Counted from the stretch's first letter, positions 1-9,746 are shown. The stretch is 59,934 bases of DNA from JABCPE02 sp963509715 (GCA_963509715.1 CAUPCB010000006.1:1-59934); one strand, 5' to 3'. Translations and numbers: made by a program. The notes: a model not told the origin generated them from the sequence alone.

Positions 1-70
1 TAATTGAAAAATATTTATATAAAATTGCTCTATTATGATATTATTTTATTACATTTGCATATAGATATTT

Positions 71-105
71 AAAAAAAATATCTTCCCAAATAATTTGGGA
101 AGATA
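71..105 (-). terminator. Rho-independent terminator downstream of kdsA
   Basis: A perfect 12-bp inverted repeat (79-90 with 94-105, three-base loop) is followed on the minus strand by a run of eight T (71-78 as A on plus). It lies about 100 bases past the kdsA stop and is the only strong stop signal before the window edge. Nothing else is recognisable in bases 1-202. Confidence 0.8.
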
Positions 106-202
106 CCTTTATTATTTTATAAGATTATTTTTAGATAATCTAATATATATTTTGCTTAAAAATTAAATCATTTTATAAAAATTTTATATTATTTAGTTTA
201 AA

Positions 203-1012
203 TTATATAATAGCTTCTCTTATTTTGGTTAATTTAGCTAAAAGATTATCTAATTTATCAAGTTGAAGCATATTTGCTCCATCGGATTTAGCTTCAGAAG
301 GATTGGGATGTGTTTCTATGAATATTCCATCAGCTCCTACAGCAATTCCTGCTTTTGCAATAGTTTCTATAAGTTCTGGTCTGCCGCCAGTAACTCCACT
401 TTCTTGATTGGGTTGTTGTAATGAGTGTGTGATATCAAGAATTACAGGAGCATATTGTTTCATAATAGGAATTCCACGATAATCTACAATCAAATCAGTA
501 TATCCGAAAGAATTTCCTCGTTCTATGATGGCTGTTTTATCATTTCCAGAGTCTTTTACTTTCTGCACGGCGAATTTCATGGCTTCTGGTGATAGGAATT
601 GCCCTTTTTTCAGAGTTACGACCTTGTTGGTTTTAGCAGCAGCTACCAAAAGATCAGTCTGTCTAACCAGAAAGGCAGGGATTTGTAATACATCTACAAA
701 CTGGGCTGCCAGTTCGGCGTGTGCATTTTCGTGGATGTCTGTAGTGGTAGGAATGTTGAAGGTTTCACCTACTTTTTTCAGGATTTGAAGTGCTTTTTCA
801 TCGCCTATTCCTGTGAAAGAATCCACACGAGAGCGGTTGGCTTTTTTGAAACTCCCCTTGAAAATGTAGGGAATATTGTATTTATCAGTGATTTTGATAA
901 CGGTTTCGGCTATTCTCATCGCCATATCTTCGCTTTCTATGGCACATGGACCAGCTATTAGAAAGAAATTTTTAGAATCTTTGTGGCTGATGTTTGATAA
1001 ATGCTGTATCAT
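203..1012 (-). CDS. kdsA: 3-deoxy-8-phosphooctulonate synthase (KDO-8-P synthase)
   Basis: The 269-residue protein should condense phosphoenolpyruvate with arabinose 5-phosphate to give Kdo-8-phosphate, the cytoplasmic precursor of the Kdo sugar in lipopolysaccharide. The sequence has the family signature GPCAIES near residue 21, the substrate-binding stretch FKGSFKKANRSR near residue 51, and the later motifs ERGNSFGY and DITHSLQQPN. Its length is usual for the family, so it looks intact. It stands alone on the minus strand with its own -7 element at 1034-1041 and a terminator at 71-105. Other Kdo genes are not in the window. The related DAHP synthase family is the only alternative, but the KANRSR segment favours KdsA. 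Confidence 0.95.
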   Translation of the reverse strand: MIQHLSNISHKDSKNFFLIAGPCAIESEDMAMRIAETVIKITDKYNIPYIFKGSFKKANRSRVDSFTGIGDEKALQILKKVGETFNIPTTTDIHENAHAELAAQFVDVLQIPAFLVRQTDLLVAAAKTNKVVTLKKGQFLSPEAMKFAVQKVKDSGNDKTAIIERGNSFGYTDLIVDYRGIPIMKQYAPVILDITHSLQQPNQESGVTGGRPELIETIAKAGIAVGADGIFIETHPNPSEAKSDGANMLQLDKLDNLLAKLTKIREAII

Positions 1013-1033
1013 ATATATGTATTTAAATTTTCA

Positions 1034-1041
1034 CAAATATA
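1034..1041 (-). promoter_or_regulatory. kdsA -7 promoter element
   Basis: On the minus strand the sequence reads TATATTTG, matching the Bacteroidota primary-sigma -7 consensus TAnnTTTG. It ends 21 bases before the kdsA start codon, giving a short leader. Confidence 0.6.
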
Positions 1042-1070
1042 GGTTTAATTTTGGTAAAATACCCAATAGA

Positions 1071-1096
1071 AAAAGCGAGCTGTAAGACTCGCTTTT
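1071..1096 (-). terminator. Terminator of the DUF2723 gene
   Basis: A 9-bp stem (1071-1079 with 1088-1096) surrounds the loop CTGTAAGA and is followed by T residues on the minus strand. It begins eight bases past the stop of the DUF2723 gene and separates it from kdsA. Confidence 0.8.
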
Positions 1097-1103
1097 GTAG
1101 GTT

Positions 1104-4100
1104 TTATTCGGTTACGCTTATGACTTTTTGGGTTATTTTTTGAGTTTTTTCCTTTTCATAAGTAGAATCAAAAGGTTTCATAATAGGGAAAAGGAACTGA
1201 TAAAATGGCGTGATATTCTGCACTTCATCAGATTTTTCAAAAGCTTTTTCTTTTCCCATCATCTCTAATTTTTTGATGAAATTATCAAATCTTTTGTCAA
1301 TAACCGAAATAGAATTAACTAAATATTGGTATCCTTTGTCTTTTTTACCAGCGATTTCGTAGCCATTTACTACCGCCTGAACCACCATAGAGTAGAGCAT
1401 AGGCTGGGTAACCATCTGTCTTTTAAGGAGATTTTGCTCTCGTTTGCTGAGGCTTAGATAATAGTCATATTCGCTAAAAATATCCTTTTTCATTTGCTCA
1501 GCTAGTTTGAGACCCTTTTGCTCTTCTCCAGCTGCAATATATCCGAAAATAATAGCACTCACGGAGCGAGGGTCATTATATTTCTCCACAGGAATTTCTC
1601 TAGAAGCCAGATCTAAAACTTCCAAAGCTTTTGCTTTTTGTCCTTTTAGAACCAAAGCTTCTGCAGCTCTTCCAGCTGATGTTCTGTAGTTCATAATGTT
1701 GGAAGTTGCCGTTTCATCATAGTGGACTTTTAGGTCTTTGAAGTTTCCCCAACGGAAATTTTTAACAACTTTGTAGAGTTCATCTGCATCTACACGCCCT
1801 AAATCTCCATCTTCTCTTTCAGGAGTTTTGATAGGAACAAGGCGATAGTTAAACCCATCAAATTGTAAATAATCATTTAGGTAAAATATATTTTTGGAGT
1901 CATAAATACCTCCAGAGGAGAAACTTATAGGTCTTTTCCAATCAAAATTGGCTAAAATATCCATCATCATAAGTTCATTTTTATACATCGTAGAACCTTC
2001 ATAGTTTATGATGATTTCGTTTTCTGCAAGTGGAGTGTCCTGAGCTTTTATAATTCCCGATTTTACTGCATTTTCTTTGTTTACAGGCAATACGAATTTG
2101 CTCACAGGTAGGAAGTTGAACTTATGATATTGCTCTTCTCCGAATAACATTTTTAGAATCATGTCCTTATCCTCTGATTTGGAACGGAGGAACTGGATAG
2201 CTTCTTTTAATGTCATGGTTTCTTGGGTTAGATATTTTCTTAAAGAAGCCAATTCTGTCACTGGAACACCTTGTTCTTCAAGGTTTTCAAAGATGCTTGC
2301 CCAGCTGTTTGTGTTCATCAGATAGATTTGGTCATTCATTCCATCTCGATATTCGGCATGCGACAGCGAGGAAGGAACAGGCATCGCATTATAAGTTCTT
2401 CTTTTCACTTGGTCTATGTTCCAAGGAGTAGCCAAAAGCGTGTGATTGATTACTTTCACATCATCTCTAAATCTTTCTGTCTCTTGGATAGCCCAAGTAG
2501 GGTAGGTGTCATTATCTCCATAAACAAATAAAATTCCATTTTTAGGGAGGGATTTCAGCGAAGAATAGGCATAATCATATGCTGTGTATCTACCGCTTCT
2601 GTCATGTGGAGTGTAGTTTTGGAAGCCCATCATTAGAGGAATTCCCAGTAGAATGCTCCCTGTAGCGATATTATAAGAATTCTTTTTTATTTTATTTTGA
2701 GAAAAACTGAAAATACCTGCCACGCCCAGACCTATCCATATTGCAAAAACATAGAATGAGCCGACCATAGCGTAGTCTCTTTCTCTTGGTTCAAAAGGTT
2801 TTACACCCGTGTAGAAAATAATTCCCACGCTCATCAGGATAAATATAGAAAGCAGGGCATATGATCTTCCAAAATCTTTTAATGATTGATAAACAAAACC
2901 AATGATTCCAAGAAGAAGAGGAAGGAAGAAAAAGTATACAGTACTTTCGTTTTTGAATTTTGATGGGAGGTTGTCTTGGTCGCCCAGCATCATGTTGTCA
3001 ATGGCAGAAATTCCACTAATCCAGTTGCCATTCGTGTTTTCCATGTGTCCTTCTAGGTCGTTTTGTCTCCCTACGAAGTTCCACATCAGATAACGAGCGA
3101 AATAATATCCGTTTTGGAAATCAATTAAATAATGCAGGTTTTGCGCCAGAGTAGGTTTTTTGATTTTGATTAAATCATAGCTTTTTACATCAAGATAATC
3201 TTTTGCAGTGATGTTTCCATCTTCATACTTAGCTTTTAATTCATCAAAAGCTTTTTTTGCATGAGGATTGTCTACTATATTTTCATTAGAGTAATTAAAC
3301 TCAAAATCAGGCGCTCCATACATGGATACATAGTTGTTCATTACGGTTCTGTCAGAGTTGTACATTCTTGGTAAGAAGCTTACATGTTCCTTGTTATATA
3401 CATAGCTGGTGCGTTCGTCTACTTTGTCATACTTTCCTGTTTTTTTGTTTTTTTCGTAAACATCACCTGTTTTTATGGTTTTGTAGCCGCCATCTTCGTT
3501 TCTTTCTATTCCGTGCGGATCTAGATGAGCGGTGTAGTTTTGTCCATATATGGTAGGCCAGTCACCATATTGCTCACGGTTGTAGTAATCCAGCATACCG
3601 ATAGCAGTATCAGGATTGTTCAGGTTCATAGGAGGATTGGCATTGGCTCTGATAGGAATCATCATCCAGCATGAAAATCCAATAATCATATAAACTACTG
3701 ATAATGCGATAGTTTGGTATAGATTGTTTTTCGTTTTTCTAGTATATCGGATGATGTAATAACAAAAAGCAACCAAAATAATAAATGCAATAATAGTCCC
3801 AGAATGGAACGGCAGACCGACACTATTCACAAAGAAAATTTCGCTCTTTCCGAAAAGTCTCATGACAATAGGGAAAATTCCTTTAAAAACAAATGCTAAA
3901 ACTCCAAGCGTGATGAAATTGGCAATGATAAAGTTTTTCCAAGTGAATTTGTAATTTCTAGCATAATAGATGAAACACACCGCAGGAACTGCCAACATCA
4001 CCATCATATGGACACCCACAGAAAGCCCTGTGATAAAGAAAATCAGGATAATCCATCTCTGGCTGTCGCTGTCATGGTATTCGTTTTCCCATTTTGTAAT

Positions 4101-4589
4101 CAGCCAGACTACAAGTGCGATGAACATAGACGCCATAGAATACACCTCGCCCTCCACAGCAGAATACCAAAAAGTATCCGAAAAAGTAAATGCCAGCGAG
4201 CCTATAACTCCCGAAAACAGCACGGAAATCATTTCTGCTGAGCTGAGTTCTTCCATTTCTTTATTTAAAATTCTGCGGACTAAATGTGTAATGGTCCAAA
4301 AAAGAAATAAAATCGTAAATGCACTAAATAGCGCAGACATAGCATTGATAATCAGTGAGTAATAGGCCTCATTCCCAAAGCTCAAAATAGCCGCCACAGC
4401 GCCCACCAGCTGGAACAATGCCGCTCCTGGTGCGTGGGTAACTTCTAATTTTACAGCGGATGAGATATATTCGCCCGTATCCCAAAAGCTGAATTTATGC
4501 TCTATTGTAGATAGATAGGTAACCAAAGCAATCCCAAAAACTGCCCAGCCTAATATGTTATTCCATTTTTTAAATGTCCAGTTTTTCAT
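1104..4589 (-). CDS. DUF2723 family multi-spanning membrane protein
   Basis: This 1161-residue protein has an N-terminal region of about ten hydrophobic segments (roughly residues 11-310), a more polar middle, a further membrane cluster around 575-690, and a long soluble C-terminal part with helical repeats. Early residues FWDTGEY (near 35) and THAPGAALF (near 51) are typical of DUF2723, a Bacteroidota family resembling protein O-mannosyltransferase-like GT-C glycosyltransferases. By analogy the FWDTGE acidic residues could sit in the periplasmic active site of a lipid-linked sugar transferase, but the substrate is unknown. It is a single-gene unit with its own terminator. Family assignment is firm; enzymatic role is inference. 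Confidence 0.85.
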   Translation of the reverse strand: MKNWTFKKWNNILGWAVFGIALVTYLSTIEHKFSFWDTGEYISSAVKLEVTHAPGAALFQLVGAVAAILSFGNEAYYSLIINAMSALFSAFTILFLFWTITHLVRRILNKEMEELSSAEMISVLFSGVIGSLAFTFSDTFWYSAVEGEVYSMASMFIALVVWLITKWENEYHDSDSQRWIILIFFITGLSVGVHMMVMLAVPAVCFIYYARNYKFTWKNFIIANFITLGVLAFVFKGIFPIVMRLFGKSEIFFVNSVGLPFHSGTIIAFIILVAFCYYIIRYTRKTKNNLYQTIALSVVYMIIGFSCWMMIPIRANANPPMNLNNPDTAIGMLDYYNREQYGDWPTIYGQNYTAHLDPHGIERNEDGGYKTIKTGDVYEKNKKTGKYDKVDERTSYVYNKEHVSFLPRMYNSDRTVMNNYVSMYGAPDFEFNYSNENIVDNPHAKKAFDELKAKYEDGNITAKDYLDVKSYDLIKIKKPTLAQNLHYLIDFQNGYYFARYLMWNFVGRQNDLEGHMENTNGNWISGISAIDNMMLGDQDNLPSKFKNESTVYFFFLPLLLGIIGFVYQSLKDFGRSYALLSIFILMSVGIIFYTGVKPFEPRERDYAMVGSFYVFAIWIGLGVAGIFSFSQNKIKKNSYNIATGSILLGIPLMMGFQNYTPHDRSGRYTAYDYAYSSLKSLPKNGILFVYGDNDTYPTWAIQETERFRDDVKVINHTLLATPWNIDQVKRRTYNAMPVPSSLSHAEYRDGMNDQIYLMNTNSWASIFENLEEQGVPVTELASLRKYLTQETMTLKEAIQFLRSKSEDKDMILKMLFGEEQYHKFNFLPVSKFVLPVNKENAVKSGIIKAQDTPLAENEIIINYEGSTMYKNELMMMDILANFDWKRPISFSSGGIYDSKNIFYLNDYLQFDGFNYRLVPIKTPEREDGDLGRVDADELYKVVKNFRWGNFKDLKVHYDETATSNIMNYRTSAGRAAEALVLKGQKAKALEVLDLASREIPVEKYNDPRSVSAIIFGYIAAGEEQKGLKLAEQMKKDIFSEYDYYLSLSKREQNLLKRQMVTQPMLYSMVVQAVVNGYEIAGKKDKGYQYLVNSISVIDKRFDNFIKKLEMMGKEKAFEKSDEVQNITPFYQFLFPIMKPFDSTYEKEKTQKITQKVISVTE

Positions 4590-4720
4590 TAATAAAAATA
4601 ATTTGTCGCGAAATTAAGATTTTTTGATAAAAGAAATCCAATTTTTAGCCTAAAATTATGTTTTTTTAAATATTTCTTGATGAAGAAAAAAGCTTTTTTA
4701 GAATTATTTTAAATAAAAAT

Positions 4721-4751
4721 TTGGTTTGTATATTTAAAAATATTAGTTTTG
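4721..4751 (+). promoter_or_regulatory. Promoter of the TonB receptor gene
   Basis: The -7 element TAGTTTTG lies at 4744-4751 and a TTGG element at 4721-4724, spaced as in Bacteroidota -33/-7 promoters. The start codon follows 35 bases after the -7 element. Confidence 0.6.
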
Positions 4752-4786
4752 CCTAACATTTATTTCTAATTAAATCTAATTATATT

Positions 4787-6814
4787 ATGAAAAATTATAA
4801 ACTTTTTCCATTATCAGCCCTGTTTTTCATGGGTTTGATGAATGCGCAAGATGTAAAGCAAGACTCCCTTCACAAGGATAAAAATGTAGATGAAGTGATT
4901 ATCACAGGAACGCTCAAACCGATAAGCAAGTCTAAAAGTCCCGTTCCAGTGGAAATTTACACCAAGAAATTTTTTGAAAAAAATCCGACTTCTAACCTTT
5001 TAGAATCGATTTCTATGGTTAATGGGATTCGTTCGCAGATTAACTGTTCGGTTTGTAATACGGGAGACATCCATATCAATGGGCTGGAAGGGCCTTACTC
5101 GCTGATTCTCATCGATGGAATGCCGATAGTGAGTTCCCTTTCCACGGTCTATGGTCTGAGTGGAATCCCGAATTCTATGATAGAGCGAATAGAAATCGTG
5201 AAAGGTCCTGCATCCTCTGTATATGGGACAGAAGCGATGGGAGGAACTATCAATATCATCACTAAAAACGCTTTGACCGCACCGAAGTTTGCTTCGGATT
5301 TTAGCACGACTTCTTGGGGCGAGCAGAATATGGATTTGGCTACGAAATTCAATATTGGTAAGAAAGCAGCGTCTATCTTGAGCGTGAATTATTTTAATTT
5401 TACGAATAGAATTGACAAGAATAATGATGGCTTCATGGATACCACGCTTCAAGACCGAGTTTCTGTGTTTAACAAGTGGAATTTTAAGCGAAAAGACAAT
5501 AGAATGGCTTCCTTTATGGCAAGATACCTTTATGAAGATCGTCTGGGAGGGCAGCTCCAGTGGCAGAAACAGCATAGAGGCGGCGATGAAGTCTATGGCG
5601 AAAGCATCTATACCAACCGCTTCGAGGCGATAGGGCTTTATCAGCTTCCTACGGTGGAGCAGTTGTTCTTACAGCTTTCGTTTAATTATCATAATCAGGA
5701 TTCTAGATACGGAACAGAAGCCTTTGATGCGACACAGCGCACGAGTTTTGGGCAGTTTTATTGGAATAAAAATTTTGGAAAGCATGACTTGATAGCAGGA
5801 GCTACTTTGCGCCATAACTACTACGATGACAGTACGATAGGAACGCAAAACACAGACGGAACGAATAACCCGACCAGCGACTGGCTTCCAGGGCTTTTCG
5901 TACAAGACCAATGGACTTTTAATGACAAACACTCACTTTTGCTGGGGTACAGATTAGACCACAGTAAAAATCATGGATTTATTCATTCTCCGAGGCTGGC
6001 TTATAAGCTGAGCCCAAGCCCTGCGACCAGCATTAGAGCGAGTTTTGGGACTGGTTTCCGTGTGGTGAATGTCTTTACCGAAGACCATAAATCGCTTACC
6101 AATGCCAGAGAAACGGTCATTAGAGACATTAAACCTGAAAAATCCATCAACGGAAATATTAATTTTACTCAAAAAATAACCGCAGGAAACGGCTATATTG
6201 ATATAGATGCTACGGCTTTTTATTCCTATTTTACGAATAAAATCGTGGCTGATACAGAGACAGATAGCGATAAAATCATTTATGATAACCTGAAAGGGCA
6301 TGCGATAAGCCAAGGGATTTCATTGGGAGCGAATATAAAATTTGGTATTCCGCTGAGCTTAAATATAGGGGCAACCTATATGGATGTTTTTGAAAAGTAT
6401 GAAGAAGGGGGCGAAACGCACAAAAAATACGAGCAGCTCGCACCTAAATGGTCTGGAACTTATGCGCTCAGCTATGAGTTTAGTAGAAAATTTGGGGTAG
6501 ATTTTACGGGCGAAGTTTATGGGCCGATGCGCCTTATCACCGTTCCGAAGGATTTTCGACCAGAATACTCGCCATGGTATAGTTTGGCGAATATTCAGCT
6601 GAGAACTAAGTTTGACAATGGATTGGAAATTTATGGCGGTGTGAAAAATTTGTTTAATTTCACTCCAAAAGACCCTATTCTAAGACCTTTTGACCCGTTT
6701 GATAAAGATACAGGAACCAATAATCCGAACGGATATGAGTTTGAACCATCCTACGGATACGCTCCGATGCAGAAAATAAGAGGTTTCCTAGGAATAAGAT
6801 ACACGATAAAATAA
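4787..6814 (+). CDS. TonB-dependent outer-membrane receptor with a cysteine pair in the plug
   Basis: The 675-residue protein starts with a signal peptide (cleavage near MNAQ, residue 21). A plug domain spans about residues 33-165 (VDEVIITGTLKP onward; IERIEIVKGPASSVYGTEA near 138), followed by a beta-barrel to an aromatic C-terminus, IRYTIK. It should import a scarce ligand across the outer membrane using TonB energy. Cys87 and Cys90 (NCSVCNTG) in the plug are unusual and could bind a metal or form a disulphide. The next gene, five bases on, encodes a thioredoxin-like protein, so the pair is probably one operon. The ligand cannot be named; metal or metal-complex uptake is a guess. Confidence 0.9.
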   Translation: MKNYKLFPLSALFFMGLMNAQDVKQDSLHKDKNVDEVIITGTLKPISKSKSPVPVEIYTKKFFEKNPTSNLLESISMVNGIRSQINCSVCNTGDIHINGLEGPYSLILIDGMPIVSSLSTVYGLSGIPNSMIERIEIVKGPASSVYGTEAMGGTINIITKNALTAPKFASDFSTTSWGEQNMDLATKFNIGKKAASILSVNYFNFTNRIDKNNDGFMDTTLQDRVSVFNKWNFKRKDNRMASFMARYLYEDRLGGQLQWQKQHRGGDEVYGESIYTNRFEAIGLYQLPTVEQLFLQLSFNYHNQDSRYGTEAFDATQRTSFGQFYWNKNFGKHDLIAGATLRHNYYDDSTIGTQNTDGTNNPTSDWLPGLFVQDQWTFNDKHSLLLGYRLDHSKNHGFIHSPRLAYKLSPSPATSIRASFGTGFRVVNVFTEDHKSLTNARETVIRDIKPEKSINGNINFTQKITAGNGYIDIDATAFYSYFTNKIVADTETDSDKIIYDNLKGHAISQGISLGANIKFGIPLSLNIGATYMDVFEKYEEGGETHKKYEQLAPKWSGTYALSYEFSRKFGVDFTGEVYGPMRLITVPKDFRPEYSPWYSLANIQLRTKFDNGLEIYGGVKNLFNFTPKDPILRPFDPFDKDTGTNNPNGYEFEPSYGYAPMQKIRGFLGIRYTIK

Positions 6815-6819
6815 AATAT

Positions 6820-7263
6820 ATGAAACTAAAATTCGCTTTTTTAGCGGTTGTGTTGTCCTGTTTTTCTCACGCTCAAGTGCTGAGTAGTTTTGAGGAAGTG
6901 GAGAAATTAAGAAAAGAAAATCCTAAACCTGTGGTTGTTTTATTTACCACCGAATGGTGCGGAGTGTGCAGAGTGCAAAAGAAAAATTTATCAAAACTTC
7001 CTCAGAGCGTATGGGACAGCGTTTATTTTATAAGCATAAACCCTGAAAGATACCATAAAGATATAGAGTTTTTTGGGAAGAAATATACTTTTGTGTCCAA
7101 TGGGACTTCGGGACTGCATAAAATAGCTTACGAGCTGGCTGGCGGCAGAGTTCCTGCCTATCCGTTCTGGGTTTTTGCTGATGAAAACGGAAAAATGCTG
7201 ACCCATGAGGGACTGCTGAAAGAAAAAGAACTGAATTCAATTTTTTCTAATCATAATCACTAA
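6820..7263 (+). CDS. Secreted thioredoxin-like protein
   Basis: The 147-residue protein has a signal peptide (to about residue 19, SHAQ) and a thioredoxin fold with the redox motif WCGVC (Cys47, Cys50) and the cis-proline region RVPAYPFWVF near residue 123. It should act in the periplasm as a thiol-disulphide reductase or isomerase. It follows the TonB receptor by five bases and ends at a strong terminator, so the two are co-transcribed. The receptor plug carries its own cysteine pair, making it a possible substrate; this is inference. Confidence 0.85.
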   Translation: MKLKFAFLAVVLSCFSHAQVLSSFEEVEKLRKENPKPVVVLFTTEWCGVCRVQKKNLSKLPQSVWDSVYFISINPERYHKDIEFFGKKYTFVSNGTSGLHKIAYELAGGRVPAYPFWVFADENGKMLTHEGLLKEKELNSIFSNHNH

Positions 7264-7266
7264 GTG

Positions 7267-7303
7267 CGAGAGTAAGGCGATTTTGCCTTACTTTCGTTTT
7301 TTT
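7267..7303 (+). terminator. Terminator of the receptor-thioredoxin operon
   Basis: A 12-bp stem with one G-T pair (7267-7278 with 7285-7296) is followed by seven T. It sits between convergent genes and touches the stop region of the flippase gene on the minus strand. Confidence 0.85.
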
Positions 7304-8780
7304 ATTTGTTTTCAGATTTTTTCAGAAAATACTTTTGTAGAATTTGGTTCAAAGGATATATTTTGAAAATAAGATTTCCGATGAATATCACCACCAAAAC
7401 CAAAGTAGGTTTGTAAATCAAATTCACGAAACTAGACTGAAAATTAGGGAAAATTGAAGTCAAAATAATCGCGGAGCCGCAGATGATGACTGCCCACAGC
7501 ATTTTGATGGATAAAGGGAAAACCCTGAAATGGCGGTAATTGAACACGATTTTTATTAAATTAAACGAGGTTAAAGAAACAGCATAAGAAATGGCAATTC
7601 CCAAAATTCCTAAATCGGTATATTTTAGGAAAAAAGCATTTAGAGCGATGGTTACCACGGCTAAAATAAGCATAAACAGGGTGTTGTACTTATAAAATTT
7701 GGACATGGAAATAATGTGGCTGTTGAATCCCGTAGCCAAATCAAACAGCATAGTCATGCCGATAATCCATAAAATAGGCTCTGCTGTTCGAAGAAGTTCT
7801 CCATTTTTCATAAAGTCCGTGAGGAAAGGAAATCCCACCACGATGCACGAAAAAAAGACCAATCCTAAAAAGAATAAACTGAGGGAAGTTTTTTTGTGAA
7901 AGCGGTCAAGATCCTGCAAGGTATTTTCCGTAAGATGCTTGTTAATTATCGGTGCAGAGATGTTGTAAAGCCCCATCTGAGGGATGTTTATAAGGGTAAC
8001 GATGGAGTAAATATTGCTGTAAAGCCCATTTTGCTCAAAGCCGATGTATTCCCCAATCATCACATTGGCGATTTTCAAAGCTAAAAAACTGCCTATATTT
8101 CCCAAAAATCCAAAAAAGCTGTATGATAAAATCTGAACCCAAAGCCCGTTTTGTCGGAAATAACCTGTGCTAAAATCAAAATTAAATTTCTCTAACCTAT
8201 TGTTATACAGGAAATAACCTAACATTGCCATAAAGAAAACAGAAATAAAGAAAATAAGAGCCAGATTTTCAGGGACTTTTGCGAAGAAAAACAAACAAAA
8301 AGCACCGATGTTGGCAAGTTTAGGAAACAGATTTTCAAAAATGTTCGGAATTGCGATGCGTTTATAGTTGGAAATATACTTATTCAAAACAGTAGAAATG
8401 GACAGAAACAAAATCAAAGGAAAAATCAGATGTTTTGCCTGCCAGTTTTCACTTTGTTTTAAAGAAGGGAAAATATTGAAAATCAGAAAGTAAAGAATTC
8501 CGAAAATAAAAAAGTTGATAAAAATCCCTACAAGGGACAGGGAGAGCATGTTCTGGTGTTTTCCGTCTTTTTGTGTCTGTGCAAAAAACTTGACATTAGA
8601 AAAAGAAATCCCAAAAACCACTATCGGAACGAACATCTCCGCCGTTGGGAAAATAAATCTCAACTTGCCATAAAATTCCAAATCATTTGGGAAAATAAAG
8701 AAATTTGCCAGCGTTCCCAGCAAAAATCCCAGATATCCTACAATCGAATATTTTAGCCCTTGTCGGAGTATTACGCTCAT
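7302..8780 (-). CDS. MOP-superfamily polysaccharide flippase (Wzx-like)
   Basis: The 492-residue protein is almost entirely hydrophobic with about 12-14 membrane segments and short charged loops, as in the MATE/MOP polysaccharide-export family. It begins MSVILRQGLKYSIVGYLGFLLG, typical of family N-termini. It likely moves a lipid-linked oligosaccharide across the inner membrane. Its ATG shares one base with the stop of the FkbM methyltransferase gene upstream (TAATG), so the two are translationally coupled and probably work on the same glycan. No glycosyltransferases lie beside them, so the substrate cannot be inferred. Confidence 0.85.
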   Translation of the reverse strand: MSVILRQGLKYSIVGYLGFLLGTLANFFIFPNDLEFYGKLRFIFPTAEMFVPIVVFGISFSNVKFFAQTQKDGKHQNMLSLSLVGIFINFFIFGILYFLIFNIFPSLKQSENWQAKHLIFPLILFLSISTVLNKYISNYKRIAIPNIFENLFPKLANIGAFCLFFFAKVPENLALIFFISVFFMAMLGYFLYNNRLEKFNFDFSTGYFRQNGLWVQILSYSFFGFLGNIGSFLALKIANVMIGEYIGFEQNGLYSNIYSIVTLINIPQMGLYNISAPIINKHLTENTLQDLDRFHKKTSLSLFFLGLVFFSCIVVGFPFLTDFMKNGELLRTAEPILWIIGMTMLFDLATGFNSHIISMSKFYKYNTLFMLILAVVTIALNAFFLKYTDLGILGIAISYAVSLTSFNLIKIVFNYRHFRVFPLSIKMLWAVIICGSAIILTSIFPNFQSSFVNLIYKPTLVLVVIFIGNLIFKIYPLNQILQKYFLKKSENK

Positions 8781-9592
8781 TATCCGTTGTTTATGAAAAT
8801 TATATTTTTGATAAATTTACTAGAATCTTCGGCAAAGATAGCATTTTGAGAATTTAGAATATCTTCGGTCAAAGGTTCTAAAGAAAAACTCTTTCGATGC
8901 AGATAATGCGGCGAATATCCGTATTTTTCTATATTAGAAATGATTTTCCAAATCGGCTCGGAGTGGTATTTTTGCTCGATTTTTACCATTAGAACGGGCT
9001 TGAATTTTTCAATGGTTTCTTTCGCGCCTTCCAGCACAGAGAGTTCTTGCCCTACCGTGTCTATCTTTATGAAATCCAGCCTTTCCAGTTCTTTTTTCTC
9101 CGCTTCCTTTTTTTGGCACCAGCTGTCAAGGGTGATGCATTCTGCTTTTTGTGTGGCTATTTTTGTGTCCTCATCTTCTGTAATGTTGTCCAGCAGGGTG
9201 CTTTCCTTGTGGATTTTTTCTTTGTTGAGGATAGGAATTGTCAGTTCAGCCTTCTTATTATCATTGGATAAAGCTTTTTGATAAAAATTGATTTTAGGAA
9301 AAAGATTTTTGAGTCTTTTACAAAGGATTTTATTAGGCTCAAAAACATGAATGTTTTCAGGGAAAAGAATGTAATCCAGCCAATAGACATAATCTCCCCA
9401 GCCAGCCCCGATTTCTATAAAAACAGCTTTCTGTGGCAGGAAATCTTTCAGCCAAAGCAGTTCTGGTTCTGCATTTCTCTCAAAAATATTTTCCCTATTG
9501 AGACGGATGAGTTTTTTATAAAAACGACTTTTATAAATAGTAGGAGAAACAAACCAAAAATTCTGTGCAAGAGCATAGTAGGGATTAATCAT
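8780..9592 (-). CDS. FkbM-family SAM-dependent methyltransferase
   Basis: The 270-residue protein carries the SAM-binding loop FIEIGAGWGDY and, later, DFIKIDTVGQELSVLEGA, which matches the FkbM pattern DxxKIDvEGxExxVLxGA. Such enzymes methylate sugars or polyketides. I place the start at the ATG at 9590-9592 (MINPYYALAQ), because the upstream TTG at 9616 overlaps the -7 element at 9614-9621. Coupling to the flippase suggests methylation of a surface glycan, which is inference. The family VEG is replaced by TVG here. Confidence 0.85.
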   Translation of the reverse strand: MINPYYALAQNFWFVSPTIYKSRFYKKLIRLNRENIFERNAEPELLWLKDFLPQKAVFIEIGAGWGDYVYWLDYILFPENIHVFEPNKILCKRLKNLFPKINFYQKALSNDNKKAELTIPILNKEKIHKESTLLDNITEDEDTKIATQKAECITLDSWCQKKEAEKKELERLDFIKIDTVGQELSVLEGAKETIEKFKPVLMVKIEQKYHSEPIWKIISNIEKYGYSPHYLHRKSFSLEPLTEDILNSQNAIFAEDSSKFIKNIIFINNG

Positions 9593-9613
9593 GCTGTAAA
9601 TTTTTCCAAACCA

Positions 9614-9621
9614 CAAAACTA
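9614..9621 (-). promoter_or_regulatory. -7 element of the FkbM-flippase operon
   Basis: The minus strand reads TAGTTTTG, matching TAnnTTTG. It ends about 21 bases before the chosen ATG and rules out the longer TTG start. Confidence 0.6.
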
Positions 9622-9738
9622 CGATATTTACACAGATTTTAGATGAAAAATCTCCACAAAAAAATCAGAGATAAATTTTATCTTTCATAAAGGTGTATTG
9701 ATTTTTGATTTTCAGACAAAAAGAAAGGTAGAATTTAT

Positions 9739-9746
9739 TACCTTTG
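9739..9746 (+). promoter_or_regulatory. -7 element of the pseudouridine synthase gene
   Basis: TACCTTTG matches TAnnTTTG and lies 21 bases before the ATG at 9768. An in-frame TTG at 9744 falls inside this element and is therefore not the start. Confidence 0.65.

Noticed and set aside
3970..4362. 130-codon plus-strand frame inside the DUF2723 gene
   Set aside because: It is a shadow of the membrane-protein coding frame and shows no independent motif or promoter.
9593..9616. TTG start for the FkbM methyltransferase
   Set aside because: The codon lies inside a full -7 promoter element; the ATG at 9592 is used.
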